Origin: Nematostella vectensis
Lineage: Eukaryota; Cnidaria; Anthozoa; Actiniaria; Edwardsiidae
Assembly: GCF_932526225.1 (NCBI RefSeq)
Contig: NC_064039.1
Span: 12,108,139-12,172,138, forward strand
DNA length: 64,000 nt
Direction of reading: 5' to 3'
In this document: positions 47,301 through 56,800 of the stretch, one piece after another
Numbering within the stretch: the stretch's first letter is position 1
Layout of the letters: every line of letters begins with the position of its first letter
Position numbers and translations under genes: made by a program
The notes under the pieces: model-generated
Seen by the model: only the letters and a program-made list of their open reading frames with translations
Databases searched by the model: none
Told to the model about the DNA's origin: nothing

Positions 47301-50300
47301 CGTGAATTACCTTGTTGTAAATTATTGATGAATTAATATAAAGCTTTAGCTCTTAACGAGCTGGAGGAAGGAATGATAATGATGATGAAGCTAAGCAAAT
47401 TCGTTCCTTCAAAATGCTTCATAAGCTGCTAAAGCTGATTTAGATAAAGAGAAACAAAGGCAAGTAATAAAGCTAGCAGAAAAAAAACCCGATTCTCTTT
47501 TTTGAGTCTTCGAAAAGTCTTTGAGAGAATTTAGCCGTATATCCGACGTAGAAAAATACATATCAAATCATATCAAAAATATCATATCAAATAACAAATA
47601 GCCATCGGCAGCCATAAGGCATAACCAAAAAGCATCTGGAAAGACACAACAAAAAAGAGAGTCGCAACCCGAGAAAAAAATAAACACTAAATCCACTTGA
47701 TATTTAAATGCAGACATCTAGACATTGCTATTATGACTTGGAAATGGGTGATTAGCCCGCTCATGTCAATCATATCGCTGGTACTTCAGCAAATAGGAGA
47801 AGCAGATAAAAACATTGTAGGGACGAGTTCCAAAACCTTGTGGTCTATTCAAAACATAATCTTCCACTATGGCCGAGGTCGGTACTTTCATTCCCATTTG
47901 TTACTTGTATTACGCCTCATCATCTTAATTGTTGCTTTCCTGTTTCAGGGCTCGAATTCCCCTTCCTCTACTACCCGTGTTTATTCTTCAAGAATTGAAA
48001 AGCATGATTCTAAACCGTTGAGCACGGAGCACCCAAGTGGTAGCCGTGAAAAATCTTGGAACGACAAAAAAGACGATTTGTTCAAGAAATTTGAAGACTT
48101 GGGAATCCGGCATAAGGAAAAAGACAAAGGGGGGAAGACGAAAGAAACGGTAAAAGCGACAATGGACACGGCTCTTTCATAATTTCTTTTTCCATCTTTA
48201 ACCAGACAATCCGATTGTTTATAATTCATGATAGCGCTACATATTTGAATGTGCGCTGTCTGTTTTAATGCACTTGAAGTTTCTGTAGAAAATTAAACAA
48301 ACTTCGTGAAACGATTTAGGGAGATGTACCAAGCAACAACCGTGTTTCTTTTCCCAAATTTCCAGTTATGCTAATTTCATCCTCCTTTTTTTAAATTTTA
48401 ATCTGTATATAAATTAACATAATTGATATACCAAAGTCTTCTACGCGTTTAACAAATTTATTTTTAACAAAAAGCCACAAAAATACCCAAAATTCCATAC
48501 TGATGAAAAAAGTCGTTGTTTCATGTTCATTTGCAACCATCTGCAGTTGGAACGGTATACAAAACGAACGACCCCAGGCGGTTTATTTACCATCCTCACA
48601 AATCAGCAAGTTTTCATTTTCTCTCAAAGACGGATTTGAATTTTTTAGTCTCTCTCTGGTCGTTTTGCCTATCCAAAAAAGTTCGGAATTAAGCTTAAAT
48701 TAGGAGTAAAAGAAAGCTTCGTACTGCTGTAGCAAGCTAAGTTCAAGTCGTATTATCCATGAGCCGTATTCAATGCAAATGCATGCAAATAAAGATAAAA
48801 CAATCGACTCGATTCATTTGCATGCATTTGCATTGAATACGGTTCATGGATAATACGACTTGAACTTAGCCTAAGTAGTCATTAATCGAAGACTATCTTA
48901 ATGTGTGTGTTTCAGACAACCTATGAACGTGGTCCTGGCGGAAGGACAGTCATTACGAAAACAGTTGTGACCAAAGCGGGTGACGGTAAGGGTCAAACCT
49001 TTCTGTCATAGATAGACCCATGCAAAATATAACAGAACAATGGTGTTCACTTAACCTTCTTAAGTTTGAAGAGAACGACGAGATTCACTTTTCTTGGGGA
49101 AGAAAAGAAACTAAGCAATGTGTTCCACTTTGTCCTCTTGTGTTAGAACAGTTGGACTCACTTGGTCCTCTTTAACGTGTCACTTATGTGGTGAGCTTCT
49201 TATTTGGTGAGCTTCCCTTCTGCAAACGGGCAGATTCTGGTATTAACAGTGCCGTAGCAGGCCTCGAAATATCGTGTGTGGGCCACGCCCCAACTGGTAA
49301 TTTCCTTATATTTTTTTAGAATATCGCCCCCCCACAGTGGCCCACTCCCTGCCACGGACCTGATTAACCAAAGCATTTGATATTTGTTGGTTCATAGGTG
49401 GGAGTCCACATTCAGTCCACCGTGAGATCCGTACCACGTACAAACACGAGGGCGACAATGGTAGGGCACCAATAGGCGGCTGCTCTGCGCAATGTTGTTC
49501 AGATGTTGTGATATTGTAGAATAGCAAATGCAGCCTACAGGACTAAAATTGACATTTGAAAAAAAAGAGAAGGACGCTGTTTGGCCGCGGAGTGGTAGGG
49601 AGTTTGGAGGAAGTGCGTTCCCACCAAGAGCTATTCATAAACTCAACGTCCTTCAAAACTAAGTGTCGAGTAACATCGCGATCGGGATGGCCTTGCAATT
49701 TGGCTCAGAGAAGAATTTTTTTCGAGATATTGTAGAACCCTTGACACATTTTGAAACAATAGTATCCGATTACTAGCGGTAATGAGAAAAAGCGTAGTGG
49801 TCGGGAATAAGGTCTATACTTACACGGCAAATTAAATGTGACTTTCAGATTCGGGCTGGAAGGGCGGGGCAAGAAGGAATTACGATAATGACGGTAAGAT
49901 ACTGATGCAATATACTTATCACCCACGTATAACTTTAGTTCATAGAGGTATAACGGTATAACGGACAACACGCAACGCCGTGTAATATACACGCTACGTA
50001 ATTTCAATATCGCAAGCTTTCATTACGCTATAACAAGTATTCATTATGCACGCGAAGACACTAGGCCATGTGTAATAGTATATCTGGCTGTTACACACCA
50101 TGCACGCTAAGACATGTTTAGCGTGATATACAGGCCACAAATTGGATACCTAGCCATAACACGTCATGCAAGCCAAGACACGCTTAGCGGATATTCACGC
50201 CATGTGTAATAGTATACCTGGCCAACATGCCATGCAAGCCAAAACACGCTCAGCGAGTTATTCAGGCCATGTGTAATAGTATACCTGGCCATAACACGCC

Positions 50301-53123
50301 ATGCACGCCAAAACACCTTTTAGAGAGGTTTTATAATAGTATACCGACGCCCGCGAAGAAACGCTCTACATTTAATACGGTAACGCGCTAGGCACGCCAA
50401 GACACGCAATAGCCAGAGATATGCATTTTTGTTAGCTTTTGTCTTACCGATAACCTCCAAAAAAACATGGCGCTAAATGCTGTGATTTTTTTTAGATTTT
50501 TTCAAGAATGACGATATTGGCTCTCGCTCATACAGACGGGAAGAGAAGAAGAAAGGTAACGACAAATAATAATTTCGTATGGAATTTGAATTTATCATCA
50601 GCACGAACCTAACTTACCTTACCATCAGCATGAACCTTTTATATTATGTAAGAGCTAAATTCCGCTGCCCTGCAAAATATTGTTCTCTAGTCAAAGGGTG
50701 TAAATATGTTGAATCATGATGTCCGGAAATCGACATACAATAACTGCTCTATGTTTTCCATATGTTTCGCCCTATGACCTCATCCAAAGACTTGTAAATT
50801 CGTGGTACAACTTCAGTGCTTTAGACTCACTGCGAGCTTTTCAAGTCCCGCCGTTTTATATGCCATAGTTACAACGCACGGAGAAATTATACAAAGTCTG
50901 CTCCTGAAATCCATTTGAGGACTTTGTATCCCAAATCTCGTTACACACGAAAGCTAAAATCCTGTATCCTGAAGGTAAAGTCATGTTAATCCCATCCAAT
51001 ACATTTATATCACGTCATCACTCATTCCGCGCCTTGAGCTGCGGCCAAGATGTTTTAAAAATGCTTTTTGTCTTTGCTTGCCCAGAGTACAGTCCGCAGA
51101 TTTCAAGGACGCAAGTGAAAACTGACAGGCCTTCATCTGGTACGTTATCAGGTTTTAACGATGCGCGAGGTAAAGGGAGAGTGTGCGGGCCATTACACAT
51201 GTGGTGACTCTTGGTCCATGTGGGACAAGTAGGGGTCACCGCCTCAAGGCTTGTACGATTCATTATGGAACGGAACCTTTTTCCTGCACTCTTTTTCCGT
51301 AATGATGCACCTAATGTGTAGTTCAAGAAAATATCCATACCCCCACGGAAGGGATTGGAAATCCCGGGAGGGTGGGGGGGGGGGGGGGGTTCAAACGCCC
51401 AGGAATTTCCACAGGGGTGAGGGGTTGGGGGTTAAAATGTCCTTTTTCCTTAACATTTACTGTATTTATTTTTTTCCTGGGGGCTGGAAATTCTAGAGGG
51501 GTGGCGGGTCATACCTCCGACCCCAGACAACCATGGATATTTTCCGGAACTACACATTGAAAGCTTTGTTCGGTGTTCCACAGGCGGGGGAAGTGCACCA
51601 AAATCCAGCACACCAATAGACAGATCCTTTAAGAACCAATGCGTTGACAACCACAACAAGTATCGCGCGATGCACTCGGCACCTCCCCTCAAGTGGTCGG
51701 ACGAGCTGGCTCGAGAGGCACAGTACTATGCCGAGAAACTTGCTCAGCAACGCTCGATGCAACACTCAAGCAAGTGCAGTCGGAACGACGCAGGGGAGAA
51801 TCTAGCTATGTTTTCAGGCCGGTAAGTATCGATTGTACGACTGTGAAAAAAGTGCATTGCACAACTGAGGGGAGAATCTAGCCATCAGGCCAGTAATTAT
51901 CGATTGCACGACTGTGAAAAAAGTGCATTGCACAACTGAGGGGAGAATCTAGCCATCAGGCCGGTAATTATCGATTGCACGACTGTGAAAAAAGTGCATT
52001 GTACAACTGAGGGGAGAATCTAGCCATCAGGCCAGTAATTATCGATTGTACGACTGTGAAAAAAGTGCATTGTACAACTAAGGGGAGAATCTAGCCATCA
52101 GGCCAGTAATTATCGATTGTACGACTGTGAAAAAAGTGCATTGTACAACTGAGGGGAGAATCTAGCCATCAGGCCAGTAATTATCGATTGTACGACTGTG
52201 AAAAAAGTGCATTGTACAACTGAGGGGAGAATCTAGCCATCAGGCCAGTAATTATCGATTGTACGACTGTGAAAAAAGTGCATTGCACAACTGAGGGGAG
52301 AATCTAGCCATCAGGCCGGTAATTATCGATTGCACGACTGTGAAAAAGTGCATTGTACAACTGAGGGGAGAATCTAGCCATCAGGCCAGTAATTATCGAT
52401 TGTACGACTGTGAAAAAAGTACATTGTACAACTAAGGGGAGAATCTAGCCATCAGGCCAGTAATTATCGATTGTACGACTGTGAAAAAAGTGCATTGCAC
52501 AACTGAGGGGAGAATCAAGCTGGGGCTAGTATAAGGGGCACCCGGAATAACTAAATATTCCGGGCGCCCTTCACACTAACCCCAGCTCTCTCGCGCGGCC
52601 CATTAAAAAAGTTTAACAAAATAAACTACGAACAAAATTCAACATGACTGATAGCTAGGCAGGTTAATTTTAGCCGTGCAAGCTGTATTACCTCGTTATA
52701 GATAGTTTCTCTACATCGGGGACTGTGTAAACGTAGCCGTGGGAGGGGTACTGTGGACCGCCCGCCTCCCCCAACAATTAAATCTCAGCTGTGTGAAGAC
52801 AGTGGGGTGCCGCCCTTAACATTACCTCGCCAGTATACACCCTAAGAAAATAATCACCTTGCATTCCTTACAGTTATGACACTGCGGGCGACATGGCGTG
52901 CGAGATGTGGTACGAGGAGTCAAAAAAGTACAGTTTTGTTCGTGGAGGCTTCCAGGGGGGGACAGGGCACTTCACCCAGATGGTATGGAAGGGGAGTAAG
53001 GAGTTAGGCATGGGTCGTGCCAAGACGAGCGATGGTAGATGCACTTATGTGGTGGCGCGCTACCAGCCTGCGGGAAACATCGTCAACTACATGTCCGAGA
53101 ACGTGTCACCCAAACGCTGTTAG
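44396..53123 (+). CDS. Tandem CAP-domain protein (GAPR-1/SCP-like), 10 coding exons
   Basis: Coding exons: 44396-44615, 46669-46895, 47949-48149, 48916-48985, 49398-49460, 49849-49893, 50496-50555, 51086-51139, 51584-51821, 52874-53123. They join in phase to 475 residues plus stop. Residues ~8-149 are CAP domain 1 (KWSRGLAKDAEAW, GENIYGLSG, FTQLVWK, RFRPAGN) and ~329-475 CAP domain 2 (PPLKWSDELAREA, GENLAMFSG, GTGHFTQMVWKGS, RYQPAGN). Between them is a ~180-residue charged, low-complexity linker, with most exons in phase 1. No signal peptide is visible, so an intracellular, membrane- or Golgi-associated role like GAPR-1 is inferred. CAP2 keeps the family's His/Glu/Glu/His set (H374, E385, E408, H425). 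CAP1 keeps only E61, with N50, G84 and N101 at the other three positions, so it is probably a structural pseudo-domain. The start is the first in-frame ATG, two bases after a good acceptor at 44393. Confidence 0.88.
44567..45345 (+). repeat. 88-bp minisatellite grown from CAP exon 1 and its donor
   Basis: The last ~48 bases of exon 1 (GATGATGGAGAGAA..TA..AC through GGAGGTGAAAG) plus the donor GTAAGATGGTG recur about eight more times in the intron at mostly 88-base spacing (copies near 44670, 44758, 44846, 44934, 45018, 45099, 45187 and 45275). Most copies keep the GTAAG donor, a few are shortened (84 and 81 bases), and one has lost it. Eighty-eight is not a multiple of three. Confidence 0.93.
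45345..46668. other. CAP gene intron 1 remainder, with poly-C tracts
   Basis: No coding sequence. It holds a TATTGGGTATTAA.-type short repeat (45430-45510) and C tracts near 45580-45597, 45815-45830, 46477-46490 and 46540-46553, sitting in ACCCCC-rich stretches that resemble decayed MITE ends. The segment 45840-46100 resembles the region 33770-33940 (AAAAGTCCACTT.CGGTT, AAGATACTGCAA.GGCATAAAAA), so it is a further dispersed repeat pair. Confidence 0.5.
48736..48870. mobile_element. Perfect-arm foldback element rich in ATGCAAAT octamers
   Basis: GCTAAGTTCAAGTCGTATTA at the left and TAATACGACTTGAACTTAGC at the right. The ~55-base arms are almost identical, with a ~25-base loop. Both arms contain ATGCAAATGCATGCAAAT or its complement, that is, several POU-type octamer sequences. 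It lies in a CAP-gene intron between exons 3 and 4. Confidence 0.88.
50040..50430. repeat. Diverged ~75-bp tandem repeat in a CAP-gene intron
   Basis: Four to six copies of GGCCATGTGTAATAGTATAC, CTGGCCATAACACGCCATGC and AAGCCAAAACACGCTCAGCG in order, with drift. It lies between coding exons 6 and 7. No coding content. Confidence 0.75.
51313..51558. mobile_element. MITE with ~26-bp terminal inverted repeats and a poly-G core
   Basis: AATGTGTAGTTCAAGAAAAT at the left is matched by ATTTTCCGGAACTACACATT at the right, with ATCCATA and TATGGAT/CATGGAT following inward. The interior has G tracts (16 or more G near 51372) and short GGAATTTCC-like repeats. It sits directly upstream of the exon encoding the start of CAP domain 2. 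Confidence 0.8.
51793..52525 (+). repeat. 71-bp minisatellite grown from CAP exon 9 and its donor
   Basis: GGGGAGAATCTAGC..TCAGGCC plus the donor region and TATCGATTGTACGACTGTGA recur ten times after exon 9, at exactly 71 bases in nearly every step (GAATCT at 51874, 51945, 52016, 52087, 52158, 52229, 52300, 52370, 52441; last variant 52512). The true donor is GTAAGT at 51822. The intronic copies read GTAATT, a weaker donor. The position in the protein (GENLA..SGR) is the homologue of the exon 1 repeat in CAP domain 1. Confidence 0.95.
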
Positions 53124-53461
53124 AAAATGGGGCCCTAGCCTTTCCGTGCTGCAATGGAGATTCCCGAACTCAATACTTATATATATTTCACGTAATATTT
53201 AACCAGCGCACCACGTTTCATGCATCATAAGGGGCGAATCCAGAAGTTAAAAAAAGAGGGGGGGGGGGGCGAAGCAAAAGTTTCAAGAAAGGGGGGGGGG
53301 GGCGGACTTATTGTTCATCCGTATATTTTCTTAAAATTCTTGTTGTTTTTAAGCCAAATGTCTGAAAATAGGGGGGCGGGGCCCCCTCTTAGATCCGCCC
53401 CTGATGATGTACCATGTCTCTTTTTAAACAATGTATGTTATGGGTATTAGTTGAAATGGCA

Positions 53462-53590
53462 AATTGCATCCTCGGGGACCTAGGGCGTCGCAGAGATCAG
53501 GCAGCATGCGAGAAACTCCTCTTTCTTTCTCGCGCGCTCCCTGTGTGCCCGATCTCCGCGACGCCCTGGGTGCCCGAGGATAGGCAAATT
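53462..53590. mobile_element. GC-rich inverted-repeat MITE
   Basis: ATCCTCGGGGACCTAGGGCG..TCGC.GAGATC and GATCTCCGCGACGCCCTGGG..GCCCGAGGAT form ~40-base arms around a ~40-base loop. Its GC content contrasts with the AT-rich surroundings. No ORF. Confidence 0.8.
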
Positions 53591-53774
53591 GAAGACAGCA
53601 GGCCCTGACCTGTACAGATGGGATAGTTTGCAATAACCTCTTGGCAACATAACACAATAAAACAGATTTTGACATACAGTATGTGCCAGCTGTGTTTATG
53701 TCCTGTGAATATGAAAATGTGTATATCTAGTATCTTATCTCTAGTTCTCCTTCTTTGCCTTATCATGTTAAATG

Positions 53775-53780
53775 TTTATT
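53775..53780 (-). promoter_or_regulatory. Candidate poly(A) signal of the reverse-strand ELOVL gene
   Basis: TTTATT on + reads AATAAA on -, about 100 bases past the ELOVL stop at 53879. Placement is plausible; no transcript evidence. Confidence 0.45.
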
Positions 53781-53878
53781 GTTTACATCTAATATTTAAT
53801 CTCTGGTACTCTAGTTTTTTACAAGCATGCATCCTTTACTATAATAATGTGTACATCTAGTTTCTCGATTCGAATTCT

Positions 53879-56800
53879 CTATTTCTTCTTCTTCTCCTCT
53901 CTTGGTGTATCTACCCCATTGGCCTGCTTGGCCCCTTTATCTGGGCAAAAGGGTGTTTCCCCATTGGCTTGCATTGCATCTTTATTAGGGCATGACTGTT
54001 TGCGCGTTAGGTAGGCATGGAGATAAAAATTGGAGAAGAGAATAAGAAACGAGATCATGTATCCAATAAGGGCGTACTGCATCCATAGGAAGAATCGACA
54101 TTTGGCCCACAGACTGAGGACCCCATGGGCCATGACAGTGCAAAACTGTGTCTGTTAAAAGAAGAAAAATAAACATTTAGTAACTTATTCTTTTAGTTTT
54201 AGAAAGTTTAAAGCCCAAGAGATAGGGAAGAGTGGTATAATTTTGGTTAGTAACCAATGAAATGCATTCAGCATACTGTTTTTACCAAGCTCATATCCTA
54301 TTGTTCCCTTTATGTGTGAGTTTTTTTTATATAAGTAGCCTATAATCAGAGTTTAAGCAATGACTGGAAATGTAACCCACAGTGCTTCACGGGTATCAGG
54401 TAAAAAGCAAATAAGGGTAAATAAAAACTGGTGTGATTGCCACTTTATCTGTGAGTAACGAGAGGGGGCTATTACTGGGGGGAGGGGGTGGGGCACTCCT
54501 GATAAAAATAGACAGGGGTGATTGTCGGCAAAACCAATTTTAACCCAAAGGGGTGGTCAACGGTAATTCTTACCCCTAAGAAATAGCAAATTGGGTGTGA
54601 TCGAAGGAATTTTTAACCTCAGATGAATGAAAGACAAAAGATCTCACAGTCTATTTATGAGCACAGAAAACCCAACAAGCAAGCCACTGGACTAGGCTGT
54701 GTTTCCAGGAAAGGCTCAGGTAGAAATTACTTAAATACACTCACAAGTTGGAGTTGAGTCAGGTACTTCTTCCACCACAGGTATATCCTCATTTCAGGAA
54801 TTGCTGATAACCCATAATAAGCGTACATGATGATATGAATAAAAGCGTTGATCATGGCACTAAAGAATGCTGAAAGAAAAGGCAACATAATTATATTAGT
54901 CAATATACTTTTTCAAATAGGGTCTAATCTCATTAGAGCTTTTACTTACATTGCCCCCCTGCCACCCATTTGATGCCGACCCACCACAAGCATACCATGG
55001 AAAAGTGATGATAGACATGCAGGAACGATATCTGGTTGTTCTTTTTACGCAGGATAAAAAACATCTGATGAAAAACAAAGAAATTGGTCAACCATTGGTA
55101 GATACAGACAATGAATGGATGTCACAATATCATGACGATTAATAATAAAAGCGTGTATTATACATGGGTACAGATAAGGTTATACAAAAACTGAAAGATT
55201 GGTCTTTCAATTGTTGTTACATTTTTCGTTTTGTATTGTTAAAAAAAGAGATTTGTTCGCCAAAAATAAAACAGCACAAATATGGGGATTTCTGGCCTTT
55301 TGATTAGACATTTGCTGGCATAAAATCTCTGTAAAAAAATTATAATAATAAAATGCTAGTCATAACATAAAAAAATCAGTTCAATTATTTGGTTTTTATT
55401 AAAAAAAATTTTAAACAAAAAAGAGATTGAAGAAACATGGTGTCTTTGTAGGAATCACTATACCTCCTTGCCTCCCTCTTGATTATATTTCAGCTGTTTT
55501 GGTATTTTACTCACTGTGTCTAAAAACTCGATGATTTTCGAGAAGTAGAACCACCACAATGCTGATGCAATCTGTAAATGGCATATAATTCAATGAAAAA
55601 GTACATATACAATAACAAAATAGAAAAATAAGAACCCCAAAACATTCATGAATGCATTTTTTTTAGTTTTGACTGAATATCAAAACTGAGGGCAGTACTG
55701 TCAGTTACTGCCTGCTTTTACAAACAGCCATTTTTTATGTCAGATTCATACCTCTTCCACCCCCAAGAAAATCTCAAGGCTTGAGATTTTTTTGGGGGGG
55801 GAGGGGGAGGGAGAAGGGAGGGTATACACTTGCGTATTAGAAAAATAAAATGGCACTACCAAAAGGGAATGATTGTTTTTTTCTTATTATTTATAGAAAA
55901 TAAGCAAAATTATCTTTTTTATCAAATTGTTTTTAGGAATGCTAACAAGGGTGAGATTTGGTGCTCTACGCAGGAGAGCAGGAGAAAAGGTCCAAAATAT
56001 TAAGAGTCCTAATGTGGGAGAGTTGGCAGGTTTGCAGATTGCATGGCTAGTTCTACTTACTCGCAGTTCATTGATGTCATTGGAATAGACCATTTCTTGG
56101 CAGGTATAACTATAGCCAGCTGCTGTGGTTGCTAGTAAGATCTACATTATTCAAAAAGAAAAAAAATAAAGTTTTGACGTACAAAGAGATGCATCCGGTA
56201 CAAACATCAGTACAGCATACTCCAGTACTAACAAAAGTTACCAGATGTATACAGGCTAAAGAGGTGTAGCCAGGATTTTTAACAGGAGGGGGCCCAAAGG
56301 CCCTTTCAAGGCATTTTCTCCTGTATTTTTGATAATGTCTCATGCATACATTTACTGTATTTTTGGCCGCTAGAAGAGGGTGGGGGGCGCTGGTCCACCC
56401 CCTTGCTATGCCCCTGGGATATCACTTCCAAGTAGTTGATTTCTACAATATCAAAGGCAGGCTTACCATCCTTCCTATTGTTATCATCAGAATTATGTCC
56501 TGTAAATGATCTATAACAAAATTAAGGTTGAATGAAATCTCATTAAGTCGTCTGTGATTGGTTAAAAAACACTTCTATTTCTACTCTATCACGCCCACTG
56601 CATTGTTCGCATTCCAATGGTCTCGAGCTTGTTCTCGATCATGGGCAATTCTCCGTAACATCGCCTCATCGGCAAAATAATTAACCATTTTCATGTATCT
56701 AGAAATTAAGGACGACCAGAAAACTCAGTGGAGACCTTCTTTAGGAGTTTCTCATTCGTTGTGTGGTGGGCATTTTGCGATTCTTCCTTTTTGTTCGAAA

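Larger units (their letters stand above)
53124..53878. other. CAP 3' flank with two MITE-like elements
   Basis: The convergent intergenic region between the CAP gene (+) and the ELOVL gene (-). An element at about 53230-53404 has AGGGGCGAATCCAGA and TCTTAGATCCGCCCCTGA ends and G tracts. A second at about 53462-53590 has a CCTCGGG..CC.AGGGCGTCGC inverted pair. An AATAAA at 53656-53661 (+) may serve the CAP gene and TTTATT at 53775-53780 the ELOVL gene on the other strand. Confidence 0.5.
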
